64,000 nucleotides of DNA from Nigrospora sphaerica (GCA_018287875.1 JAGVVL010000022.1:310001-374000); one strand, 5' to 3'. Numbered from the stretch's first letter, positions 1 through 12,875 are shown. Numbers and translations are program-made. The notes: a model not told the origin generated them from the letters alone.

Positions 1-24
1 TTGCCGACAATTCAGCAAGTAAGA

Positions 25-214
25 TGTCGCGAGACGAGCCTATTGTCACTAACAAGCCTGACAGGTCAGGTGACCTTATGTAAGCTCAAGAGCCTAGCCT
101 GTCAGGCGGGCTACGGAGCTACTATATCTACGTCTGGATCCTCAGATGGTTTTCCTTTGTTTTTCTTAATAGAACAACTAGAACCTCGTTCCTCACGTCC
201 CCTGAAGTGCGACA
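25..214 (+). repeat. Solo LTR, family A (TG...CA, 190 bp)
   Basis: The segment opens with TGTCGCGAG and closes with GTGCGACA, the TG...CA ends of a retrotransposon LTR. It is flanked by an exact 5-bp duplication TAAGA at 20-24 and 215-219. The length and the TGTCGC/GCGACA ends match the element at 35010-35195. No internal retrotransposon sequence lies next to it, so it is a solo LTR. Strand is assigned by similarity to the copies that carry a TATATAG box. Confidence 0.75.
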
Positions 215-219
215 TAAGA

Positions 220-779
220 TTTAAAGTTGCGCGACATCACTGATGGAGTCGATTCCAAAGATATGCCTATGCGACAAGGACAGACTGCTGGACCGGTTTC
301 AACCACGACCTAGTCGAGCATCGTCGGAGCGTCCCCACAACCACCCGGCGGCCAAAAGTCTCGGATTCATTTTAGATAACGATATCCCAGCCGATTTATC
401 GCTTAAGGAGACTGATGTTGTCAGCGGTTGGGTTTCGTCCATGTCTTTCGAAAAGTTTCGTTGCTGGAGGCTACTCTTGATGGACACGGGGCCATTTCAG
501 CACAAGGAGGGCTCAAGATAGACACAGCGAACGCAAGAGATAACAATTGGTGCCTCGAGTTCCCTAAATCCACCAAAATACCATTAAGAAGGCAGAACTA
601 AGAGCACACGAGTCGACATGAGAAGGCTATATTACTGGCAGATTCTTCATCATCATACTTTCCGGAACCGACCCCTGAAGATATCGGCACGGCTGAGCCT
701 TAGATTAAAGTTTTTGGTGTCCTCAAAAATATTTAACAACACTTATCTTCACGAACAGATTCATTTCACCACCTTGGTA
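220..779. other. No gene seen
   Basis: Only short unrelated open frames occur here, with no domain, splice pattern or repeat that I recognise. Confidence 0.5.
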
Positions 780-915
780 TTACGGCCTGGCAGTTGGTTC
801 CCTGCAGGAGCAGCCCTTATAGTGCAGAACTGGACAGAATGACTCCAACAAATGGATCATTCCCGAAGCCTTTGCTTTATGCCTCAGCGGGCAGTTGGTC
901 CTGACGCGTTGTAAC
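780..915 (+). repeat. MITE family 1, 3'-truncated copy
   Basis: It starts with the terminal repeat ttacggcctggcagttgg and carries the family's internal block (cccttatagtgcagaactgg, then gcctcagcgggcagttggt). The full copy at 31028-31195 shows the same order. The right-hand terminal repeat is missing here, so this is a truncated, non-coding relic. Confidence 0.65.
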
Positions 916-1678
916 AACCGGCCGAATGATGCCTTCGCCGCAGAATGAACTCCAGACCACGGAAATTTCCAATTTGTGTTAGTCGGACTATTGTTGGGAC
1001 CCTTGGGCCTTAGAACGACTGCCTTATTACTGGTGAAGGTCGCCAGCATGTCAGATAGCCGGGCCTTCTCTTCCCCTACTGCCTCCCTACATCCTCCTTC
1101 TGTTTCTTCTTTTGTCCGGTAGCACCGATAAACTAGAATATGATGTCCAACGGGAATAGTGCGTAAGTGTATATAAAAGAAGTTCCGCCCGGAGGGCCAT
1201 ATCCGGCTGCCCCATGTCATGCTTCACCGTAAGAAGACAGATGGGAGGCTGGGCTACAACCACCCCGGGTGCACTTGTAGTGGAAATAAAGAAAGTTATC
1301 TCTAGAATAGACAAACAAGTTGTTCGGAGAAACAGGAAAAAGTCAGTCAAATATCGTACCGGTCCAACCCGGGCCCTCCGACGTACTGGGGCCTCCGGAT
1401 GTGTTTGCATGCATCCATCGAATCCCGTCTCTGTTACCGTCTTGCACCAATGCAAACCACAGAAGATTTTTGTATTCCGTAATCATGCCATCATTGTGAT
1501 GATCTTATCCACACTTGTTAGAATTGACTCACCTAACCTAACCTTGTTTCAATAATATGACTTCCCTCCCTTGCCATGCCCTGCTTTCACTCACCCTACT
1601 CTAACCACCCTCTCCTCTTAATATCTGAAACTATCGAGAGTGCCTCGTCTACGTATGCTACAATACTGGTAGCCGCTG
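916..1678. other. Intergenic; pyrimidine-rich stretch before the first regulator
   Basis: No gene is supported. About 1560-1640 is strongly CT-rich, as is common in promoters and 5' leaders of filamentous fungi, and precedes the regulator pseudogene. Confidence 0.4.
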
Positions 1679-3996
1679 ATGCCACGAGCCATCCGTGACC
1701 TTCTACCCAAGGGTGATGAGCAGCCGCTGAACGATCCTACCGAGCCGAACGAGCGCCTTGAGCATCCGCGTAAACGTAAACTTGTCCAGCTCGCCTGTAA
1801 CTGGTGCCGGTCTCACAAACGAAATGCGACGGAGAAAGGTCCCTATGCAACACCTGTCGCCAGCGCAGAGTCCCGTGCGAGTATGATGACGACCCTAACA
1901 CGACGACGCGTGCAAACCTTCGAGAGCAGTATCGACTCCTGGAAGAACAGCAGCAGGAGTCCACCGAGTTATTTGAGTTGCTTTGCAACCGCCCTCTGCA
2001 AGAAACCCAAAGTATTCTACAGCAATTACGAAGGAGCGGCAGTGTCCGTTCCACGCTGACCTTCATCAAGGACAACAACCTCCTCGCAGACACTCACAGC
2101 TTTGACCCCATACCCGGTGGCTTCAACTTTCGCGGGGATCACGTTTCTTCGACGGAGCTAACGCTTGGCATCGGTCACTCGAATACGCACCCAATATTGC
2201 TACCTATCCAGGATATAAAACACGATCTCTGTTGGAAGAGAAAAAGCATACTCGAGGTAGACCCGACACAAGATGACTCAATATCAACTCAGGATATCCA
2301 TAACGCCAAGTATGAGATGCCCGTGAGAAATGCAGCCCTCAGACGAATGACGCGCTGATAGGAGATATAGCTCGCTGTATAGGCCGCACCTGGTGTGTGA
2401 TAACCGTCTCCTCCAGATCGACGCCAGCCGCTGGACCAGCGTGACAGATGAGAATACGGTCGTCGCTAATCTTATCTCTATGTATCTCTCTCGGGATCAT
2501 ACCACACTAAGGACTTTTGACGAGGGGCTGTTCCTCGATCAGATCTGAGCTGGGGAATCCGACTATTGCTCTCCAGCGTTTGTGAACGCCCTGCTGGCCG
2601 CAGCTAGTGTACGAGCGAACCTTGGCACACCTTTGCATTTAATACTGCCGCTGACGATCATGAAAAGCTGAACTATTCGGCTGTCGACAAGACGCGGTGT
2701 AGGGATCTCGGTCCTCGATTTTACGACGAGGCCAGCTGCCTGTTCGTGGCGGAAGAATCGCAGGGCGCGCGTATTATCCTCGTTCCCACGGCCATTCTTC
2801 TGTGTATGCGGTGTACCTCAATCGGAAATTTTGACGCTGGCGCGACATTCAGGGCCAAAAGCCTTCACATTGCAGATCGCCTAGGTCTATTTTGCAGGCT
2901 GCATCGCGAACCGCATTTGTGCAGTCCCTTCACCCGCCGAATGATCAAGGGCGAGGCCATCGTGGCCTGGGGCCTGTTCACGAGGCAAGTGTGAGTACAT
3001 CCAACCGAATCACGTGCGCTCCAAATAGCTTTTGACCTACCTCCAGTATGATTGCATATTTCGGACGCGTCGAATTCGAGATACGCGACACTCCCAAGTT
3101 TCCATTATTGTACGATCAAGGGGATGACGACCACAGTGAAGGCCCGTGGAACTCGTTCCCCTTGATTCGTCCCCCGCAGACACTCTGCCGAGACATTGCC
3201 TTTAAGGCATATACGGAATTATCCATCATACTATGGCAAGGGGAAACTGCCCGTAGAGCAATTTCGGGCTTCGATGAAACTCCGGCCTCCTTTCATGCCG
3301 TCAGGACTATGCACTCACGCCTACTAACCTGGGCTGGCCAGCTCCCGCAGGTTCTGCTGCGTGATCTGCACAGTTTGCCAATGGTCCTTGATTTACAGTT
3401 CGTGACGCCCCATCCTGTCGGAATCGAGGATGAATGTCTGATTCAACTTTGGCAGTCTCTTCTTCCACGGAGCGGTTATCCAAATGTTCCGCCCATTCGG
3501 CAATTTACAGCTCCCCCAGCAATATTTGGCGAAGGAGACCATACAAGCGTCCTTGTCTCAAATGCAAAGAATATTATACATTGAGCGATACCAGTACGAA
3601 GGGCCACCGTTTAGCTCGGCAACGATCGGATCATTCCTTGTTTTTACGTCGGCATTCCTGGACCAGTTGGCCAAGATGGAGGGCGTCGATAACCATGCCC
3701 GATTCTATCGAGTGCTGGCTGCCGAAGAGATGAAACGATATGGCGAGGCCTTTCCTTTCACACACAAAGTTCTCTGCAGGCTTCTCAGTAGGGCACTTTC
3801 AGAGGGGTGCGAGCTACCTCACGAGGTGGAAAAGATGTTCCGCCAGCTCATTGCGCGGCTATCCGGGCACTGGCAGCCGCAAAGCTTTCCTAGCCATCAC
3901 TCGATTGAACTCAGAATGGGAATCAGCGGCGTTAGTGGAGACAGAACGGAGGGCATTATCGCGGCGGCATATAATGTCAGCTTGGGAAGCGACTAA
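1679..3996 (+). pseudogene. Broken Zn2Cys6 transcription factor (NIT-4/NirA-like architecture)
   Basis: The N-terminus carries a basic stretch (RKRKLVQLACNWC) that begins a Zn2Cys6 binuclear cluster. The remaining cysteines (CDGERSLCNTC, then C before EYDDD) lie in another frame, so one base is missing in the run of A at about 1820-1824. A linker with EQYRLLEEQQQ follows. Middle homology region pieces are readable: RWTSVTDENTVVANLISMY near 2430-2500, an in-frame TGA at 2546-2548, the block near 2746-2994, an apparent intron ending at 3047, and the frame from 3048. A further frame change occurs near 3480 before the tail ending at 3996. The order matches the intact regulator at 5893-8377, so this looks like a dead divergent paralogue. 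At least three lesions make sequencing error an unlikely full explanation. Confidence 0.75.
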
Positions 3997-4009
3997 TAGC
4001 AGTCTATGA

Positions 4010-5287
4010 TATTAGTGGAAGCCATAAGTAGATGCACAGGGAAGGAGTAGGGTTGGAGTAGGGTTGGTAAAAACTGACACCAGGTGCCTATAAAGGATTA
4101 CATACCAGGGTTACTATACGAACAACAGAGAGAGGGACACCCATCAAGCTGCAACCAGTCTTACGATATCTTTCTCTCAAATGGAGAATTGATATCTGGT
4201 TCGTTTCTACGACATTCATAGCACGGCCCTGACGTGACCTAAAGCCTTACGGGCGCGTGGATGGCCAATTCGAGTCCAATACTTCACCGCTTCATCTTTA
4301 CTCCTCCTTGAACCCTATTTTCCAGGCTGTCTTGACCACATATGAAATCGGTAATTTTTATCTAGACATGAAGGGAGGAATTCGATACATTATTGATCGC
4401 TGTATGCTACGCGTCCTGTGTCAGCGAATAGCAGTGCACAACGTGACGCCAAGAGGCAGCCGATGCGGGCGAGCGCCTGGTCATATGTAGCCATGAAATT
4501 GGGGTTTACTAATGGGCGCAGCTTTAAGATCTCACAGGTCCTTCCACACGGTGGAAGGGCGGCCGTATAGTAACTGGAACTCCGGAGGCAGCTCCGGGTG
4601 TTTGGGTCGCATTTTTATATTTGGTGGGCTTGGTGTAAGAAGCAGGAAAGTAACGCACTCTTTGAAACAGGTGGTGCCACCGCCTTTACGAGACCTACTA
4701 TTCGTGCATACGCTGGTGTTGGCAGTTTTATTTGCATATTATCAAGTCAGTGCTAGTGCAAGGAGCAAAGCACGTGGCATACGAGCCGGAACACACGCTG
4801 CTAATGAAGCACTAGGCCTCCAGCAGTCGACAGTCCGCAGCTAATCAGGAGATTCGCTATGTACGGAAGACTGATGAGTACGTCACTCTGCCGTACACAG
4901 GATCCAGAATTAACTCTACTGGCAGATCTCCTGTATTAGTGATGCCAGCGACCATGTCCGACGAACTCCAAGGGGTCACCATACTTCATTTAAATTATAC
5001 CTGTCAAGTAGGATGGATCTGGTTGGGCGCGTTAGGCGTGGTAGTCAAATCTGTGCCAGCCATAACCTTTTCAAGCACAATGCTGCTTAGAGGCTCATAC
5101 TTACCACCCACCAGAAGCTCTGAATGGGCATAGTCTAGCCATGATGAGACGACACATTGTAGGAATTGAGTGGCGAAATGAATCCTTGAACGGTGCGTAC
5201 TGTGTCGTTTACAAAAGAAATCTATTCCGTCCACATCATTGACCGATCGTAAATTGGGTTTCATAATTGGTCATATTATCAACGTCT
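4010..5287. other. No gene seen
   Basis: Short open frames without recognisable domains. A doubled gtagggttgg near 4045-4065 is only a local repeat. Confidence 0.45.
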
Positions 5288-5405
5288 AGTTGGTCCCCTG
5301 CAAGAGTAGCCCTTATAGTGCAGAACTGGGCAGAATGATCCCACTGGATCATTGCTGAAGCTTTTGCTTCGTGGCGCAGTGAGTTGGCCCACACACACTG
5401 TAACG
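5288..5405 (+). repeat. MITE family 1, internal fragment
   Basis: It carries the block tagcccttatagtgcagaac followed by a diverged form of the cttttgctt...cgcagtgagttgg segment seen in the complete copy at 31028-31195. Both terminal repeats are degraded. Confidence 0.55.
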
Positions 5406-5892
5406 CCAGTCCATGACTAGCCCAAGGCCCCCAAATCATGGAATCGCGTGACGATCGATAACTACTTTAGACTTGGAAAAGACCGGTAACGGGTTGATCG
5501 CCTGCTCCTACGCGCCCTATTCCTTATTCCCATTAACCTATAGATTTGCGTGCAGCCACCACCTCCCTCGTGATTGGTTCGGTGCCATCTCCGAACGAGC
5601 GAAGCAGAAATTGAAAATACCGGGTCGCCCCAGCGGCGAGTGATGACGTTGCATTCGATAGTACATTGCATCCACATATCCATGTCCATGGGCACCATAG
5701 CGATGGATCGGCAGCCTGACTCCCCAGTCGCCTACGGGGCGAAATCGGCATGCCCAGCTCTGGCCGCTGATCAGACCTGCCCGTATTTATGAGACCATGT
5801 GTGGGGCTCACGCACCCGTCGGACCGTCTCCTTCACATCAACACCAGTGATTGGGACCCCCACTACACCATCCTGCCCAACAGAGAGTCACG
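5406..5892. other. Presumed promoter region of the intact Zn2Cys6 gene
   Basis: No coding feature is supported. The stretch lies directly upstream of the ATG at 5893. I could not assign a specific regulator site. Confidence 0.35.
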
Positions 5893-8377
5893 ATGGACGT
5901 CCAGCGATACTACGTCCCGATTCGGTCGGCCCACACCAACCCAACGCCGCCCGACAGCGGTGACTCTCCCTCAGAAGACTCCCGCAAGAGGAAGCGTGTT
6001 GGCGTCCAGGTCGCCTGCGATATGTGTCGGACCAAGAAGATACGAGTGATTCTCCCGCATTTTCGATCCATCTTTCGTCGTACTGACAACTACATCCTTT
6101 CAGTGCGATGGAGGTCGCCCAACATGCGCCTGCTGCCTCCATCGCGGCTTGACCAACTGCACGTACAGCGACGCGAGAGGCCAGGCAAAGCAAGATACCG
6201 TCCTAGAAATCCTAAACCTCCTGAGGACAGGCTTGTCCAAGAAGTCCATCAATCTCTTGCAGCTGCTGGGGGAAGGCGACGGCCCCAATGCTGCGCTTGG
6301 CTACATGGAAGGCGACGACGAAGAGGGGCGCCCTCCAGCCGCGCAGTCGCCCCTCGAACACACCCTGATGGCCCAATATCCGGGCTTGTATCCCGTCCTG
6401 CGTCCCCATTCCGCTCGTTACTTGGAGGGAAGCAACATGCTCCGCCCTGTAAATGCTGTCTGCGCCCACCTGCGCCATGATGTGTACCGACACCTACCCT
6501 TATTACCCAGAATGCAGCGCTGATGGTCACCAGCAATGACGCGACGCATGACAGCTGCCGGCCCATTCCTTCTGGCGGCGATGTCATCGAAACGACCAAT
6601 GTCGGGGCCGACTCAGCTATCAACCCTTTCCGGGCGCCTTTCGCTATCGTACACCCCCACAAGAAGATCGTCAACATGTGCGATGGCCGCCTCGCATCGC
6701 TGGATTTGACCTTCTGGACCCAGGTCCCCATCTCGGACGATTTTGCCGCCAGAATCATCTCTCTGTACCTCCAAATTGACCACCCGCTGCTGGGCACCTT
6801 TGACCCAGACAGTTTCATCTCCGACTTGGTCAGCCACCAAACTACGTCGTGTTCTTCGTTAGTAGTCAACGCGCTCCTATATTGGGGCTGCGTAAGCAAG
6901 ACCAACCCGCTCCCCACCCCATTTATAGCTAACACCCGTCGCAGCAAATGTATACTGCTATCGACGAAGAAGCCAACGAATACGCCCACAAATTCTGTGC
7001 CGAGGCCGAACGTCTATGGGAGGGCGAGAAGGGGCACGATTCACGCCTAAACATGATCGGCGCTCAGCTCTTGAGCCTTGCGTACATGGGCCATGGCAAA
7101 GACCACCAAGTTCTGGTTTTTCTTGCTGCCTCGGTCCAAATAGGAGAACGACTAGGGGTTTACAGCACCGATACGCATGTCTCGCAAGAATCGATCGAAG
7201 CTATGCCCGATGAACAGCGGCGCCGTATGGCTTATACTGCCTGGGGCGTTTTTAACTATGCAATGTAAGATACTACACCCTTTCCGTCCTGGGGTTGGAA
7301 AAATGGCCTGCATATGGCTTACACGTCTAGGTTTATCTCGCTGTTCTACTCGCAACCGGAAGTGACTTGTCCGAGCGCGCCTCCGATACTAGCATGGCCC
7401 TCAGTCGATGTTGTTGAAAGCCGCTCGAGCCACAACCCGGCTACTTGGACTGACGGTGTGGCTAACGGTGTGGCTGGAGGCGCGACGAACGGCCCAACTC
7501 ACACGGTACCTCGCTATATGGGTATTACATTTCCCTCGGTCTGTGAGTTCTGGCGTATTATGCACAGCATAGCACTAGCCCACAATAACCTCCAGAACCG
7601 TAATAGTGAGTGGCTAAACCTGCAAGAAGCGGAGATGAAATACCGTGAGGTCCTGGCCTGGGCGGAAAACTTGCCCCCGCGACTAGTACGAGCGGACGAC
7701 AACACGCATCACGTTCTCATCTTCCAGTAAACTTCCTTCTTCCCTCGTCGACTGTCTATGAGGCGAGTTACTGGTGTCTGAACAACTGCTGATGACGGCC
7801 TAGTATGTGGCTTCATGCTGCCATTCTCGACATTTTCCGCCCATTCTTAAAGAAAGACAAGACGGAAGACGCCAAACTGCGCACCTTCTCATCGCCCGAA
7901 AGCACGGCGAGGGCGGCATATTACGCCTCAGTGAACCAACTGAAGCATCTGGTGGTGAAGTTCCGCGCCAGCTACGAGTCGTCGACGTGCACGATGCTGT
8001 GGCAACCGGCGCTGATCTACGTGGCCAACGCCATGATCCTGGACGCATCGAGCCCACAGTGGCGGCTGTACTTCTGGGTTTGCTTTTACGGACTCGAGGC
8101 GCTGCGGCGACCGTTCCGCGTGTCTGAGGCCATCGGTCGCGGGCTGCTGACCATGATGCTGCGCGACGACATCGTGACAAGCGGCGATGCACGCGAGGCC
8201 CTCGACCATATGAAGCAGCGCGGTTTTGAAGATGTACCTGGCGACATCCGCGCCACCTTCATGGGCGATCTTTCGCTGGCGCAGACGGACTCTGGGGCCG
8301 CCAGTATGGAAGGACTCGCTTCGGGCTTTGAGGACATGGCTATGTTCCAAGAGTTCATTGGCTACAATACCCAATGA
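5893..8377 (+). CDS. Zn2Cys6 fungal transcription factor, six exons, intact
   Basis: Exons 5893-6045, 6104-6448, 6511-6891, 6945-7264, 7331-7726 and 7804-8377 give one open frame of 722 aa. Introns are 53-77 bp, all GT-AG. The Zn2Cys6 cluster spans the first intron: ACDMCRTKKIR on exon 1, then CDGGRPTCACC and NCTYS on exon 2, the CX2CX6C spacing of the family at about residues 41-70. A linker with EILNLLRTGL follows. Then comes a fungal middle homology region (about residues 200-560): WTQVPISDDFAARIISLYLQ, DHPLLGTFDPD, ALLYWGC and the RRMAYTAWGVF segment. The protein should be a nuclear DNA-binding regulator. The linker and domain order recall NIT-4/NirA-type proteins, but targets cannot be told from sequence. 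The decayed relative at 1679-3996 lies in the same orientation. The start is the first ATG giving the basic lead-in to the cluster. Confidence 0.85.
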
Positions 8378-8589
8378 GCAAGAGACCTTGGTTGGCCAGT
8401 TTTCGCAATCTCCAGGGTCCCCTAAGCTTGAGCACCTATCTGAGTGCCAACCCATGAGTGCGCCAGAGTTTACGATGTCTTCGATTAATGAGACCACCAC
8501 ATAAGGATCGCATCATCTCAATAACTACTTAAGCTATTGACTCCATATTTGCGTCTATGAGACCATGATACACTAGTCAGTGTCTCCAG

Positions 8590-8826
8590 ATGATGAGACC
8601 TCAATCACTAGTCGCTTTTTCGCCCGACCTTTGCCCTTAACATCGCTGGAGGATGCTAAATCCTTCGCTTTACGCACGTCTGCTATCCTCACGAACCCTT
8701 CCTGAGCGCTCTTCTTAACTTTGCGGTATTTCTGAGGCCTCTTGCGATGTAGAGCAGCCGCTAGTTGGTCCTTCTCTTCGCTTAGCGTGGAGACTTCAAG
8801 GATCGCTTCTTCTAGAGCCTTGCTAA
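8590..8826 (-). pseudogene. C-terminal remnant of a DDE-type (pogo-like) transposase
   Basis: Read on the minus strand, the segment encodes a helical, charged tail (KISKALEEAILEVSTLSEEK, then HRKRPQKYRKVKKSAQEG), the kind of tail that follows the DDE_1 domain in fungal pogo-like transposases. No catalytic core is present. The LINE relic starts at about 8827, so the LINE may have inserted into this older transposon. Family assignment is inferred from composition and order. Confidence 0.4.
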
Positions 8827-11800
8827 TCTTCGATTGAAAGGACCTGTACGTTGGAGACCGGTAACTAAGCCTCGTCTATACTGCGAAGGTAAAAGAAATC
8901 CTCTCGGAAACGACTCTACAAGGCGACAACAGCACAGCCACGCGTCTATAACCCACCGAATAGCCCGGAAACAGTTCCTAGGGCTCACTAAAGCCAAAAA
9001 TGGCCAAACCACTACCGGCGAGGCAGAGCGCGGGTCGTGGGGGCCGTCAACCCTCCGACCCACCACCCGACCCCTCGCCTCCGGACTCTCGAACACCATC
9101 GCTTAGCCGTACCACAACCTCTGGATCTGATCTAGAGGTCATCCGCAGTGCTCTAGACGATCTGAAACACTTCCTAACCGACAAAGCTGACTTGGGGACC
9201 GTTATCGCCGCCGTTGAAACTGCCATCCCCGTCCTGGAGGCAGCCCAGAGCAGCAAGCCCCACAGCTTGCCCAGCATCGAATGAGAGCTCGCTGAGGGAG
9301 GTCCAGAATGATTTCAAGGTCCAAGATCATACGCAACCTCCGAAGCAGCTGCTACCCCGTTGGCCGCTTCTCCCAGGGCCCCACAGGTAGCCAGACGCTG
9401 CTGCCCCGTCACAAACGAGAGATCACGGTGAAGGCAACAGAGACCGAAGGCCGGACCTACGCGGAGATCGTACGCAAGATCAACACAGCAGCAGGAAGGG
9501 AAGCAGCCGTGGCCGCCCGCAAGCTGCCCAGCGGCGAGTATGCCATCACCTGCAAGACAGCGGCCGAGAAACGCATGCTGGAAGCCGACCGAACCTGGAC
9601 CGCCGCGGCCTTTGGAGAGAGCGCTACCATTCAGATGAGAAAAGTGCTTGTGGTGGCCCACGGGATGAGCAAAGAAGCGGTAGAAACGAACGAAGCAAAG
9701 TTGGCAGCCCAGTTGCGAAACCAGCCAGGCGGTCCCATCGACGTCCTGGAGGCGAAGCTCCATCGTAGCACTAAGACGTCCTCGAGGAAAATGACGGCCT
9801 TATACATCGCCGTGGCCACGGTCCAGCAGGCCTAACAGCTTTGCCGCGACGGCCTGATCTGGCAGTATGGGTAATACCCGTGTGAACCGTTCGCCGACGG
9901 CGCACAGCTTAAGCAGTGCTACCGCTGCTTCCGCTACGGACACACCGCTCGCGTCTGCCAGCATAAGCCCAGATGCGGCCTCTGCTCCTCCACCATGCAC
10001 GACGTACTGACCGCGGTCCTCGCCGTACTACCTGCTCTACGCCGCCGAGGGAGGGAGAGCATGCATCTACATCAACAAGAGGTACCTCCCAGCGCTGTGG
10101 ACATAAGAGGCCCACCCGGACATGTGCCGCATCACAATCCAGCTGCCAGACGGCCCCGTCACGGTCATCTGCGTCTACTCGCCGCCACCCGGGTCCTTTA
10201 GCCGACCCGGCCTACCCGTCCTCGAAGCCCTCCAGCGTGAACCCAGACCAAGACGGACATTCCTGGTGGGCGATCTCAATATTCATCACCCGGCCTGGGG
10301 CCGAGCCAACGTGCGACAGCACAAGGCCGCCGACAGGCTGCTCCATCTCGCAGCCTCTTGGGACCTCCGGCTGGTCACGCCACCCGGCACGCCGACGTGA
10401 ACCCGGAAACGGTGCGAGGACTCCACGATTGATCTGGCCTGGGTGACAGGCGACCTCTATGCGGCCTACGACGGGTACGCGCCCTGCTCGGGACCCGACC
10501 GCCTCCCCCAGGTGATACGTATGGAGGGACTGCGCTACGAAGCCGAGGAAAAGCCACGGCGGACCTGGAAAACGGCAGACTTCGAGCAGGCCAAAGCAGA
10601 GGCGGCACACCTGTCCCAGCCAGGATTCTTGGAAACACCCGAAGCCATCGATAAGTACACCGAGGCGCTGGCCCGCGAGCTCACCCGGATCGCCGACCTA
10701 GTGGCGCCGCCCCATCGCCCGAGCAGGCGAGGCAACGTCTAGTGGAACCGTGACACCAAGCAGGCTGTGGAAGAGGGGAGGGGGGCCCAGGGCGAATGGT
10801 TGTCCGGCCGAACTGATACAGCCTGGCGCGCTCCGGCAGGCATGCTTGAAAAAGAAAAAGGCGATCCGCGAAGCGAAAACAGCGGCATAGAGGAACCTGC
10901 TCCACGAAGCCTCCCGCCAGCCGGCCGGCGTTTGGAACATTGAGAGATGGGCCCAAGCCGAGGGAGCAATACCGCCCCTTCCGCCGGCCGTGCCCACGCT
11001 CCACACGTCACGAGGACCAGCGACAAGTCACGAGGACCAGCGACAAGTCACGAGGACCAGCGACAAGTCACGAGGACCAGCGACAAGTCACGAGGACCAG
11101 CGACAAGTCACGAGGACCAGCGACAAGTCACGAAGAAAAAGCCGCGGCCTTCCGAAAAAGGTTCTACCCCGCCCCCAAGGCCAGGCCGACGGGCTTTCGC
11201 ATTGATAACCGACTCGCACAGCCACTTCACATGAACTCCGAAGTGACGGGAGAACAAGTGCAGGATACCCTACGGAAGTCCGGACAGTGGAAAGCGGCCG
11301 GGCCGGACCAGCTCCCGAACGGGTTCCTCGCGCGCCTCGGCGAGCCTCTCTTCCGGGCCCTCGCTGCGCTGGCGGAAGCCTTCTGGCGCATAGGGTACCA
11401 CCCCAAGGCGTTCCGGGAAGCCATCACGGTCGTATTTCGCAAGTCAGGGAAGCAACCAAGCGAGTACCGTCACGCGGGCGGGTGGCGACCCATCTCCCTG
11501 CTGAACACAATGGGAAAGGTCATCGAGAGTCTGCTCGCACAACGACTAGCCAGCTTCGCCGAGAAAACAACCTGTTGACCGAGGAGCAGATGGAGAACCG
11601 GAAAGGTCGTTCGACCGAGACGACTCTGCGACTGCTCACCGACCTGGTCCGGACATCATGGAAACATGGCGGCGCAGCCACGCTCTTATCGCTGGACATC
11701 TCGAATGCCTTTAACTCCGTCGACCGCGAACGGCTCCTTGCCAACCTACGCGCACTACGCGTTCCGCTCTGGACCATGAATTGGATACGAAGCTTCCTGT

Positions 11801-11840
11801 CCAACCCGTCGACGACCCTGCTATTTGATGGCCAAGAAGT
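8827..11840 (+). mobile_element. Decayed Tad1-like LINE, copy A (3'-truncated)
   Basis: The region is collinear with the LINE at 55.5-60.4 kb. The 5' leader (tagcccggaaacagttcctagg) is followed by ORF1 pieces at 9000-9284 and 9308-9835 and a zinc-knuckle segment (CYRCFRYGHTARVC) near 9920-9960. A deletion near 10000 fuses ORF1 with the middle of the ORF2 endonuclease. Endonuclease pieces (VGDLNIHHPAWG, STIDLAW) run to about 10500. The N-terminal part of reverse transcriptase (LLSLDISNAFNSVD) runs to about 11838. The catalytic FADD motif, the C-terminal zinc motif and the 3' tail are absent. Several stops and frameshifts make it non-functional. Confidence 0.85.
11011..11130 (+). repeat. Six perfect 20-bp tandem repeats inside LINE copy A
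   Basis: The unit cgaggaccagcgacaagtca is repeated six times without a mismatch from 11011 to 11130. Related LINE copies have a single equivalent stretch. Five extra units add 100 bp, which shifts the ORF2 frame: the frame upstream (ending PTLHTSRGP) differs from the frame downstream (EEKAAAFRKRFYP). Confidence 0.9.
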
Positions 11841-12875
11841 GACGACAGTGTGAGGTCTATAAGTGTTCGAATTTGGGGTCATCCGTCGCATCTCAATTGA
11901 TGGTATGAAGTTGTTCTCTCTCCTCCCCGCTGTAGGCTAGTGGAGTGCAACTCCAGTTTTACGTAGTTCTTTGCTTCTGCCGGCTGGCGCACAGCTGTTA
12001 GGCAGTACATCTGACAATAAGGTCCAGAAGACAGGTTGCCACATGTGACACATGGTGCAAGCCTATGCGCGACCACGAAACGGAATCACTCAGTAGAGGC
12101 TGAGAAATGAAGGAATGAGTCCGGAGGATCAGACCGTGGCGACCACCCGTTGCGGCATGTTGAGTCCTAGGGACATGATTTGGCTACTTAGGAAAGAAGG
12201 ATCTATGTACCAGAAACTAGCTAGCCACGTTCCATACCCCTCAGGAGGTTGTGGCTGCTCCGCAGTTATCTACGATGTTAAACAATTATTATTATTGGGA
12301 GCCCAAGCCGAGCCTGTGGAGGAGCGTCTAGATATAGCAACAGCTGATTCTGGGGAGCCACCGGGGGGGGGTAGGACGGTGCAGTCCTTCAGGCCGTTAC
12401 AGTGGGGGCGGCAGACACATTACCTAAGACTGGATACCTCTTTGCAGCCTCCCACCCATGATCAGATGAGGTAGCGCGATTGGTCACGCGACTCCCAGAC
12501 AAGCCCCCAACTGCCCCATCCTAGCGCCCCCCCCCCCCCGGTGCGGGTTATCCCCATGAATTGGATCTGGGACAGCAACTACGGAGTGCTGCATCGCCCT
12601 ACAGACAACCTCCAGCTATGATGTACCTCCTAGGAAGCAGGCATATGCCATGCCATGCCGTGGGTTATGGCAAGGTTATTGGTCTAGCCATCACTGCTAC
12701 CAGCCTGCCGTTCGCCATTGACCAATGCCAATAAAGAGCAGAGCTCCCCCACAGTCATCATTCCCTGGAGGGTCTGCATCAGCTCCAAGACCTCTTTCCA
12801 AGACCACACCACCGTTCCTCATCTGCTAGTGCCGCAACCCCAACTCTCCAGTCGATTTGCACCACTGACCACCGT
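11841..12875. other. No gene seen; contains a poly-C run
   Basis: Beyond the LINE break no domain or known repeat is visible. A run of about 16 C residues lies near 12523-12538 and a run of G near 12363-12370. Low-complexity tracts like these are prone to sequencing error. Confidence 0.4.

Noticed and set aside
4040..4070. Telomere-like gtagggttgg repeats
   Set aside because: Only two irregular copies, embedded in ordinary sequence.
11011..11130. CRISPR-like regular repeats
   Set aside because: The 20-bp units abut without spacers and lie inside a LINE in a eukaryotic genome; this is a minisatellite.
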